Shown here piece after piece: positions 25,927 through 32,937 of a stretch of 32,937 nt of DNA; within the stretch, counting starts at the first letter, position 1; each line of letters starts with the position of its first letter. A program made the position numbers and the translations under genes. The notes under the pieces are model-generated. The model had not been told where the DNA came from, ran no database searches, and was given only the letters and a program-made list of their open reading frames with translations. Location: assembly GCA_902772705.1 (NCBI GenBank), contig CACYBR010000047.1:1-32937 (forward strand). Direction: 5' to 3'. This stretch comes from an uncultured Planctomycetota bacterium (lineage in GTDB: Bacteria > Planctomycetota > Planctomycetia > Pirellulales > Thermoguttaceae).

Positions 25927-26014
25927 CCAGTCGGTTGAACGTCGTCTATTCAAGCGCGCGGCGTTGTCGGCAACGCTGCGCGCCCCCCTCGCCCACGAGT
26001 CTCAGATTAACGCC

Positions 26015-29000
26015 ATGAACCGTAACACCGTCCTGAAAACCGCTCCTCGTTCCCGCGATTCCAGCGCCGACGCCACGTCGTTTCTGACGCCGGACTCACC
26101 GTTCGACGGGTCCAACTCGGAATCGGTTAAACAAGCGGAAAAGACGCTGATCTCCAGACTCGTTAAAACGCAGCGCGCAATTCGCCGCGTCGATCTCTTT
26201 ACCGCGTTCTGCGCTTTTGCCACATTGGCGTTCGGAGTCCTTTTTCTGGGAGTTCTGTGCGACTGCTGGCTCCTCTCCGAAGGGCTCTCTACGCGTGGAC
26301 GCGTCTTCTTCATTCTGTTTCTGCTCGTCGTTTCTCTGGTCAGCTTTCTGTGGAAACTCGCGCCCGTTCTGCGAAGGCGCGTCAATGCGCTTTATGCGGC
26401 AAAAGTCCTCGAAGAAACGCAACAGGACAAGCATAACCTTACGATCAATTGGCTCCAGCTTTGTCGTGAAGGCGTTTTACGATCCATCAAGTCGTCAAAG
26501 CCGGCGTTGAACGACGCCACGACCGAGCAGGCGGAGGAAACTCGACGCGCCGTGCTTCAAAACGTCGCGCTTCAGGCAGCGCGTCAGGCTAATAATTCTC
26601 ATTCTGACGTCTCCGTCGACTGCTCATCTCTCATACGCTGGGGAATCGCACTTGCGTGTCTTGCTTTGATCGGCGCCGTTTACGTCGTTCTTTCTCCTAA
26701 AAGTCCGTTCGCTTCCGCCGCGCGAATCGTCGTCCCGCTCGCAAATATTGAACGTCCCCAAGCGTTGCGTTTTGAATCGGTTTCCCCCGGCGACGCGGAC
26801 GTTTTTCAGGGAGATTTTATCGACGTCGAAGCGATAATTCCTGGCGCCAAGGCCTCCGAAACGGTCGAAATTCTTTGGTCGACGGAAGACGGACGCGTCA
26901 CGAACGTCGCTATTCCGATGGAATCGAGCGCTCCGACTCGCTTCAAGACGTCCTTGCCGGAAGGAGAAGAAGGCTTCCGTGAAAATCTTCTCTACAAGGT
27001 TGTCGCTGGACGCGGAACCCAATTCGAAAGCGCTTCCGACACATACCGTGTGACAGTTCATCCACAACCTTCTTTCAGGGTGGTTAAGACCACGTTGAGG
27101 TTCCCTCAATATACCGGTCTTACTCCGCAAACCTTTGACAATCAGGGAGACGTTCGCGCAGTCGAGGGGACGACGGTAGAAATCGTCGCACAGGCCAACG
27201 AAAAGCTATCGAAAGCGTATCTGCTTCCCGACGGCGACCAAACGCGCGCCGTAAGAATGGATATCAGTCCCTCACAACCAGAAATCGCGACCGTCAGCTT
27301 TACGCTCCAATGGAAAAAATCTGACGAGCAGGATCAAAAACCTGAGTTTACAACCTATACCCTCCAGTCGGAGGACGTTAATGGCGAAAAAAACAGGGAC
27401 GCTCAGATCTATACCGTTTCCATTCTTCCAGACCTTCCTCCTGTCATTCGCTGGGAAACAGAGGGAAACGGCGCTCTTCAGATTCCTCTGAACGACGTCC
27501 TTCGCGTTAATTTCTCCGCAGAGGATCCCGACTACTCGCTTCGGCGCGTTTTGCTCCATGTCGCATACGCCAATTTGAATCAGGGCGATCAGGCCGATCA
27601 AAAATCTGATCCCAAGCCAATAGAACTCCCTCTTTCTAATTCGCAAAATTCGTCTCTCAAGCCAGACGCTCCAACGCCATTTGTCGGGGTTCAATCGTTA
27701 TCCTACCCGCTTATTCCGGAAAAACTCGGACTCAAGGTTGGCGACGAGCTCGAATACTGGGGAGTCGCGTTTGATTCCAGGTTTCCGGACGCAAATGTTG
27801 GGACAAGTGAAAAACGAATTTTCGTCGTGGTCGACCCTGTCGATAATCCCAGCAATCCCAATGAAGAAGAGCCCAAAGAAATTCAAAACGAGGAATCCGG
27901 AGACGCGCAAGCGCCCGGCTCTTCTCAGAGAGACGGCTCTTCCAACGAACAAAAGCGAGAAAACAACAATCCCGACGGCAAGACCGGAGACGGCGAAAAT
28001 TCAGGCAATCAGGGAGAATCAGACGCCAATCGCTCCGAGACGTCCGGTCAGGAGGGCGAACAGTCAGACCCCGCTTCTTCTGACAACGAGAACTCAGGCG
28101 TAGGGGAGACAAGTTCCGGCGCAGGCGAATCTCAGGAACAGGGATCAGAAGGTCAGGAAGAAGGAAGCGAATCAACGCAGGAGGATGGACCCTCGAAAGG
28201 CGGCGAACAAGCCCCGGAAAACGGTCAGAACGCTGAACAGAGAGAAGGAGAAGCGGAATCGGACGGAACGTCCGGCGAAACCTCTGACGAAAACACGAAA
28301 GGCGCCTCTCAGACCGGTTCGTCACGTTCTGACGAAACAGGAGAACAAAATCCCGAAAATACCTCAGGCGATAACGATCCCTCGGAAGGCGATCCTTCTG
28401 AGAACAAGACCCCGCCCAATGAGGCGTTCCAGAAGATTCTGGATTTCATGAAGGAACAACAAGCCGAAGCTGGCGACGGATCGTCCGATCAGGAATCAAG
28501 CGCAGAAAAACGAAACAACGGATCACCGTCCGGACAATCGTTCGAACGCGATCCTTCTGACACGCAAAGCGCTCCACACGACTCGAAAGACGAAGTCGAT
28601 CCCGAATTCAATTCCTCCGATAATCTCGACGACGCTCAGGAAAAACGTAATCTTCCTACACGTACAAGCTCAGAAAAACCAAGCGAAAAATCCCCTGTCT
28701 ATCAGGCGGAGAATCCGGAGAAAATTGATCCCAACACGAGACGACGACAAGACGACGTCAATCCTCAGGGAAACGACTACCTCGCTCAGAACGTCGCTCC
28801 AGACCAACCGGAAACCTCCTCACCAAATCAAAAGCGTAACGACGCCAACGTCATGCTTGATCCTCTTGATCAGTCTGCGGGAACTGCGGCAGATTCGATC
28901 AATCGCGATTCGCCTGAACTCCAGGGTAGTTCTAACGTTCCAGAAGGCGGAGCCGCCGAAGTTGATCACGACGCGCCGGACGATCCGAATCGTTCCTCGA

Positions 29001-29677
29001 CTCCGAATCAGGAGAAGAATCAGAGCGATCTCCCAACCTCGATGGGAGGAAACGGCGTTCCCGGAACAGGCGAAGGACCTTCCGAGCAGAACGATTCGTC
29101 GAAGACTGACGATGGAATCGGCGCCTCTGGCAATCGTAATACTTCCGAGAAAGACAAGACTACGCCTTCAAGCGGCGATTCCAACAACGAAGGCGTTGCC
29201 CATGGAGGGGGAGCCGCAGGCGCAGGGTATGGAGAAATAGAGAGCTCCGAAGAGCAGTTAGCCCCCGCCGACGCCCCTCGTCTCCAATATGCCGAACAAG
29301 CGACGAATCTCGTTCTGGAATATCTTGAAGACAATCTGAAAGACAAAGTCGACGAACGTCTCCTCCGCAAACTTGGTTGGACGGAAGAGGAAATGCGCGC
29401 GTTCCTTGAAAAGTGGAGAAAAATGCGCAGCGCGGCGCTTCTGGACGACGGTCTGAACCGTGACCAGTATCTTGAGGCGCTCGAAAAAGTCGGACTTGAC
29501 GAATACGCGTCGTTGGACTCGTCTGAGGTCGTTGACTCCACGCGTGAACGCGATCACGAAGATGGAAGAGCCAAAACAGGTTCCCGCGAAGGTTCCCGCG
29601 TCAAAACGCCAGATCGTCTTTCTGAAAGAGTTCGTGCGTTTAATCGAGGCGTCTCGTCAGGAACTGGCCTAAAATAA
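26015..29677 (+). CDS. Giant planctomycete-type membrane protein (DUF4175-like) with a 460-residue acidic low-complexity region
   Basis: A 1220-residue protein. Two TM segments (about 62-85 and 96-113) are followed by a cytoplasmic loop and a third TM (about 206-227). Residues 230-610 look like beta-rich extracytoplasmic domains (RFESVSPGDADVFQGDFIDV, TTLRFPQYTGLTP, DLPPVIRW). Residues about 615-1075 are a Ser/Glu/Asp/Asn/Gln/Gly-rich stretch with almost no hydrophobics. A conserved helical C-terminal module follows (about 1090-1165: LQYAEQATNLVLEYLEDNL, LLRKLGWTEEEMRAFLEKWR). I know the overall plan from planctomycete membrane proteins often near MoxR/vWA genes, and it resembles DUF4175, but neither neighbour is present. 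The ATG at 26015 is preferred over a TTG at 25850 inside the previous gene. The ribosome site is weak. Confidence 0.7.
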   Translation: MNRNTVLKTAPRSRDSSADATSFLTPDSPFDGSNSESVKQAEKTLISRLVKTQRAIRRVDLFTAFCAFATLAFGVLFLGVLCDCWLLSEGLSTRGRVFFILFLLVVSLVSFLWKLAPVLRRRVNALYAAKVLEETQQDKHNLTINWLQLCREGVLRSIKSSKPALNDATTEQAEETRRAVLQNVALQAARQANNSHSDVSVDCSSLIRWGIALACLALIGAVYVVLSPKSPFASAARIVVPLANIERPQALRFESVSPGDADVFQGDFIDVEAIIPGAKASETVEILWSTEDGRVTNVAIPMESSAPTRFKTSLPEGEEGFRENLLYKVVAGRGTQFESASDTYRVTVHPQPSFRVVKTTLRFPQYTGLTPQTFDNQGDVRAVEGTTVEIVAQANEKLSKAYLLPDGDQTRAVRMDISPSQPEIATVSFTLQWKKSDEQDQKPEFTTYTLQSEDVNGEKNRDAQIYTVSILPDLPPVIRWETEGNGALQIPLNDVLRVNFSAEDPDYSLRRVLLHVAYANLNQGDQADQKSDPKPIELPLSNSQNSSLKPDAPTPFVGVQSLSYPLIPEKLGLKVGDELEYWGVAFDSRFPDANVGTSEKRIFVVVDPVDNPSNPNEEEPKEIQNEESGDAQAPGSSQRDGSSNEQKRENNNPDGKTGDGENSGNQGESDANRSETSGQEGEQSDPASSDNENSGVGETSSGAGESQEQGSEGQEEGSESTQEDGPSKGGEQAPENGQNAEQREGEAESDGTSGETSDENTKGASQTGSSRSDETGEQNPENTSGDNDPSEGDPSENKTPPNEAFQKILDFMKEQQAEAGDGSSDQESSAEKRNNGSPSGQSFERDPSDTQSAPHDSKDEVDPEFNSSDNLDDAQEKRNLPTRTSSEKPSEKSPVYQAENPEKIDPNTRRRQDDVNPQGNDYLAQNVAPDQPETSSPNQKRNDANVMLDPLDQSAGTAADSINRDSPELQGSSNVPEGGAAEVDHDAPDDPNRSSTPNQEKNQSDLPTSMGGNGVPGTGEGPSEQNDSSKTDDGIGASGNRNTSEKDKTTPSSGDSNNEGVAHGGGAAGAGYGEIESSEEQLAPADAPRLQYAEQATNLVLEYLEDNLKDKVDERLLRKLGWTEEEMRAFLEKWRKMRSAALLDDGLNRDQYLEALEKVGLDEYASLDSSEVVDSTRERDHEDGRAKTGSREGSRVKTPDRLSERVRAFNRGVSSGTGLK

Positions 29678-29931
29678 TATAGCGGTCTTTATCCGAATGA
29701 ATATTGCGTAGCGCCAAAAAAATACTGGAAACACTTTTTTCGAGTCGTTTTCAGTGTATAATCGACCCTTAGAGCCGTTTGACAGCGTGTTTGTTTGTAG
29801 CGGTTATCATTCTCCTGTCAACCTCGCATAAGCGTCGTTTGGGCAGGGTCGGCATGAGGAGCCGTAGGCGTTAGCCTCAGTTCGTTCGTCCTTATACATG
29901 ATTAATTAAATTACGCAGGATATTTGTTTTA
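29678..29931 (+). promoter_or_regulatory. Leader region of the BtaA-like gene
   Basis: A TATAAT box stands at 29757-29762 with a poor -35, and a consensus TTGACA lies at 29779-29784 without a well-spaced -10. Further down TGAGG and CCTCA (about 29856-29879) can pair. A long leader of up to 160 bases is likely. I do not recognise a riboswitch class in it. Confidence 0.35.
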
Positions 29932-31128
29932 ATGGGTTCGCTAGCCGAAAAAATCAGCATGAAGGTCTTCACCAAGGTTCATGGCAATAATCTGGTCTAT
30001 AACACTTGTTGGGAAGACCCAAGGCTCGACAAACAAGCGTTGGAATTGACGTCTGACGACAACGTTCTGGTTATCACCTCTGCAGGTTGTAACGCCCTGT
30101 CCTATGCAATTGGCGGAGCAAATCACGTTTATGCGGTCGACATGAATTACCGCCAAAACGCGACGCTTGATCTCAAGATCGCTGGTATTAAGGAACTCGA
30201 TTACGAAACTTTCTTCCAGCTTTTCGGCGAAGGCCATCTTCCCGGCGTTCAGCAAATCTATCAGGAAAAGCTCCGTAAGCGTCTTCCAGAGCAGTCTCAA
30301 AAATACTGGGATCAGTACATTAAGAAGTTTTTTGACAATCCGTCCAAAACGTTCTACTTCTGCGGCACCTCTGGATATCTTGCCAAACAGATTAACCGTT
30401 ACATGAATCTTCGAGGGCTCCGCCCCAAAATCGACGCGCTTCTTAACGCAAAAGACCTCGACGAACAGAAAAGGTTATGGGCGGATTTCCGCAATAAGTT
30501 CTGGTCGCCTCTCATGAAGTTCATCGTTAACCGCGACACGACGATGTCGATGGTCGGCGTGCCAAAGGCCCAGCGTCGTCAGATCGAAAAGACCTATGGC
30601 AACCTTGTTCCGTTTGTTCAGGAATGTCTCGATACGATCTTTGGAGTCCTTCCAATTCAGGACAACTATTTTTGGCGCGTCTACGCTACGGGCAAGTACA
30701 CGAAAGAGTGTTGTCCGGAATATCTCTCCCGAGAAGGGTTCGACGTCCTTAAGGCAGGCGCCGTGGATCGAGTCTCCAGTTATACAGACACGTGCGAAGG
30801 ATTCCTCCGTAAGAATCCAGATCTGAAGATTAGCCGTTTTGTGCTTTTGGACCACATGGACTGGCTCTCCGACAAGCTCTTTGACGCGCTTGTCAACGAA
30901 TGGGACGCCATACTTAAGACGGCGACCCCTCACGCGCGAGTACTCTGGCGTAGCGGCGGTCTCGACACGTCAAATTACCTGCACAGGGTGCCAGTGAAAG
31001 TCAACGGACAGGATAAAATGCTTGGCGACATTCTTAGTTATCATAAAGAGCAAGCAGAAGAACTCCACAAGCTCTGTCGGGTTCATACCTACGGCAGCTT
31101 TTACATTGCCGATCTTCTCAATGACTAA
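29932..31128 (+). CDS. btaA: BtaA-like S-adenosylmethionine:diacylglycerol 3-amino-3-carboxypropyltransferase (DUF3419)
   Basis: A 398-residue enzyme of full family length. BtaA transfers the aminocarboxypropyl group of SAM to diacylglycerol, the first step to the betaine lipid DGTS, a phosphorus-free membrane lipid. The N-terminus has VYNTCWEDPRLDKQALEL. The SAM-binding region is NVLVITSAGCNALSYAIGGA followed by VYAVDMNYRQ. C-terminal family motifs are VLLDHMDWLSD and ARVLWRSGG. The methyltransferase BtaB needed to finish the lipid is not in the window. The ATG at 29932 opens the conserved region; AGGA lies 11 bases upstream. A long leader precedes the gene. The enzyme family is clear; whether the product is DGTS or an intermediate-type lipid cannot be read here. 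Confidence 0.85.
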   Translation: MGSLAEKISMKVFTKVHGNNLVYNTCWEDPRLDKQALELTSDDNVLVITSAGCNALSYAIGGANHVYAVDMNYRQNATLDLKIAGIKELDYETFFQLFGEGHLPGVQQIYQEKLRKRLPEQSQKYWDQYIKKFFDNPSKTFYFCGTSGYLAKQINRYMNLRGLRPKIDALLNAKDLDEQKRLWADFRNKFWSPLMKFIVNRDTTMSMVGVPKAQRRQIEKTYGNLVPFVQECLDTIFGVLPIQDNYFWRVYATGKYTKECCPEYLSREGFDVLKAGAVDRVSSYTDTCEGFLRKNPDLKISRFVLLDHMDWLSDKLFDALVNEWDAILKTATPHARVLWRSGGLDTSNYLHRVPVKVNGQDKMLGDILSYHKEQAEELHKLCRVHTYGSFYIADLLND

Positions 31129-31164
31129 GAAGTTTCGTACGCTATAGCTCTCCATCTTTAACCG

Positions 31165-31193
31165 GTTCCCGACGGATTCTGACCGCCGGGAAC
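31165..31193 (+). terminator. Hairpin after btaA
   Basis: GTTCCCGACGG and CCGCCGGGAAC form an 11-bp stem with one mismatch and a 7-base loop, 36 bases after the stop. No T-run follows. A second hairpin, TCCCGA-cct-TCGGGA, is at 31232-31246. Confidence 0.45.
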
Positions 31194-31276
31194 GAACTTG
31201 TAAATACGGCCGCGTAAACGGCGCAATAAAGTCCCGACCTTCGGGAGGCGCTTCAAGCGCGGCGCTGAAGGTCGCC

Positions 31277-32937
31277 ATGATTTCTCTGATACCCTGCTAC
31301 AGTCTTGAAGATTTTTCTCTGTATCGCAAGGCTTCCGACGTAGACGAAATTTTTTCAGTCTGGTCCGCGCTTTATCATCCCGCGCTGGTCGCTCACTTTG
31401 GCGAGGCGCCACGCTGGGAAGCCGCAGGAAGTCCGTCAACGGGCAAAATCAGAAGACTGGTTGTTATTCCTCCGTGCGCTGAATATCTGGTATCCAGAAG
31501 TTGGATTAAGTCGGCGGAAGCCGAAGGAGCCGTTGTTATCCGTCATGTCTCCGACCGGGACGCGATTCTGGAAGAGGCGTTCGACAAACTTGGAATCGAC
31601 CCACGTCCGGAAATGGTCGACGCCAATCATACAGCCCCAACCTCAGAGCAAACTCAAACTCCTCCAAGAGGGTCAGATTCAGGCGCGTTGTCAGACGTCT
31701 CTCGCTCTTTCAAAGAAATTCCCTATGACGACGACGCAGAAACGTTCCTCGCGTTAGGACTTTGTTGTCTCATGGAGGAACTTCTTACGCGCAAATTACG
31801 TTATATGAGCAACCTTGATCAGATTAGCTTTAATTCACGCGTCGTCGACGCGGCCAAGGCTCATATGACAGGCAACGCGCAGGAACGAGAAAAAAATCTT
31901 CAAAAGGCCTTCGATCTTCTTGCACAAGCTAAGGAATACTTTTTCCCAACGGCGACAAAATTCTTTGATCTAACCTGGGTTCTTTCTGAAGATTTAAAAA
32001 CCGACCTTCCGAAAATGCTCGAGAGCCGACGGTTACGAAAAGAGAAAACCAATCTTGTCCTCCCGGTTCCCGTTCTTAAGGAATGTGAAAGAAACTATCC
32101 TGAAACTTTAAAGCTTCTTAAAGAGGAAATTGAAGCGCAGCGCGTCAAACTCATTGGCGGCGACGAATGGGAGGCGCCGCTGTATCTTATGTCGCCCCTC
32201 GAAATCGCGCGCGTGATTAAGCGTGGACGAAACGAGTACCAGCGCGTGTTAGGAGAAACTCCTATCGTCTTTGGTCGACAGGAAGCGGGTTACGCTCAGA
32301 TTCTTCCCCAAATTCTGAAACTGACCGGTTACCGCGGGGCTCTCGCGCGTACTGGCGACGGCTGGACGCTTCTGGAAAAGAAGACCGATCGTTCTCGAAT
32401 CCTTTGGACCGGACGCGACGGAACGTCTATGGCGGCAATCTGTAAGACCCCAGTCAATGCAAGCGATTCCGAAGATCTCCTTCAGTTACCCGACAAGATC
32501 GGCAATTCGTACTACTCTGACGACGCGTCCGCCGTCGTTTTCGAACATCGTCCCAATCAGGAATCACGATGGTTACGCGATATGGCGCGTATGGACCGTT
32601 ATTCTCCCGTCCTCGGTAAGTTCTATGATATTAACGATTATCTACGGGTAACAGAAGGTTCGGGCGACAAGGAAAAATTCGTGAAAGATCGATTTAAGAC
32701 GAATTTCCTAACGCGTTCCGCCAAGCGTTCTCGCGAAGATCTTGTCTCTCTCTGGCCCCAGCGACGTCGTCTGGGGCTGGCGTTGTCTGCTCTCTCTGAA
32801 CTGGAAACGACGCTTAGAATCCTCACGTTTAAGATAAAGACAGATACAAATAAAAAACTCGAATCGCTCTTCTGCAAATATCTTGAAGAAACGGCTAAAC
32901 TTCGCTGTCAAATTGACGAAACGCTGAATCTACTGGA
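31277..32937 (+). CDS. Large GH38/GH57-like planctomycete protein, 3' end cut by window
   Basis: The frame is open from the ATG at 31277 to the window edge (553 codons so far). The start MISLIPCYSLEDFSLY, an N-terminal domain with LVVIPPCAEYL, and later GLCCLMEELLTRKLRYMSNLDQISF (split over about 161-185) match a family of roughly 900-1000 residues that I know from planctomycetes. From about residue 205 the sequence looks like a glycoside hydrolase 38/57-type barrel: LVLPVPVL, KLIGGDEWEAPL (291-302), PIVFGRQEAGYAQILPQIL and YSPVLGKF. Such barrels act on alpha-mannosides or alpha-glucans, but I cannot identify catalytic residues with confidence. AAGG lies five bases before the ATG, inside a region rich in small hairpins. 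The family call is moderate; activity is unproven. Confidence 0.7.
   Translation, partial: MISLIPCYSLEDFSLYRKASDVDEIFSVWSALYHPALVAHFGEAPRWEAAGSPSTGKIRRLVVIPPCAEYLVSRSWIKSAEAEGAVVIRHVSDRDAILEEAFDKLGIDPRPEMVDANHTAPTSEQTQTPPRGSDSGALSDVSRSFKEIPYDDDAETFLALGLCCLMEELLTRKLRYMSNLDQISFNSRVVDAAKAHMTGNAQEREKNLQKAFDLLAQAKEYFFPTATKFFDLTWVLSEDLKTDLPKMLESRRLRKEKTNLVLPVPVLKECERNYPETLKLLKEEIEAQRVKLIGGDEWEAPLYLMSPLEIARVIKRGRNEYQRVLGETPIVFGRQEAGYAQILPQILKLTGYRGALARTGDGWTLLEKKTDRSRILWTGRDGTSMAAICKTPVNASDSEDLLQLPDKIGNSYYSDDASAVVFEHRPNQESRWLRDMARMDRYSPVLGKFYDINDYLRVTEGSGDKEKFVKDRFKTNFLTRSAKRSREDLVSLWPQRRRLGLALSALSELETTLRILTFKIKTDTNKKLESLFCKYLEETAKLRCQIDETLNLL

Noticed and set aside
29763-29931. Riboswitch (for example SAM-sensing) in the btaA leader
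   Set aside because: The leader can pair locally but shows none of the conserved cores of riboswitch classes that I know.

Overview
The window looks like chromosomal DNA of a planctomycete (Planctomycetota) of moderate GC content. The evidence is indirect. It includes an infB product with the N-terminus and very long disordered linker seen in that phylum, a Tat-exported Gfo/Idh/MocA oxidoreductase, a degenerate endonuclease III-like protein, a very large membrane protein of a kind I associate with planctomycetes, and a partial glycosidase-like gene whose architecture I also know from planctomycetes. I saw no tRNA, rRNA, insertion sequence or CRISPR array. Sigma-70-like promoters can be read in front of several genes.

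Layout. From 1 to about 13.4 kb every gene is on the minus strand. These are yebC (cut by the window start), an endonuclease III-like protein with both catalytic residues replaced, rbfA, infB and nusA, then a secreted GH78-type alpha-L-rhamnosidase and a membrane histidine kinase with a CxxCH heme-c motif in its sensor region. A divergent promoter region separates the kinase from parA-parB on the plus strand. From 15.7 to 22.4 kb the minus strand carries an amino-acid ABC transporter cluster followed upstream by thrS. From 22.85 kb to the end the plus strand carries the oxidoreductase, a TMEM43-family membrane protein, the giant low-complexity membrane protein, a BtaA-like betaine-lipid enzyme and the start of the glycosidase-like gene.

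How the genes work together. nusA-infB-rbfA is a transcription/translation cluster, without rimP or truB at its edges here. parA-parB overlap by 8 bases and form a partition operon. The ABC cluster is the most unusual part. A stand-alone binding protein and a binding-protein/permease fusion both carry the SBP_bac_3 lobes in swapped order (lobe 2 before lobe 1), and both keep the Asp and Arg expected to hold the amino acid backbone. The matching ATPase has a C-terminal extension that resembles a degenerate GHKL/RsbW-like domain. The two binding proteins align without gaps for about 300 residues and have similar sequence in front of their start codons, so they are probably a tandem duplication.

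Limits. Domain names come from reading motifs by eye; no database search was run. The terminators, promoters and palindromes are inspection-level calls.
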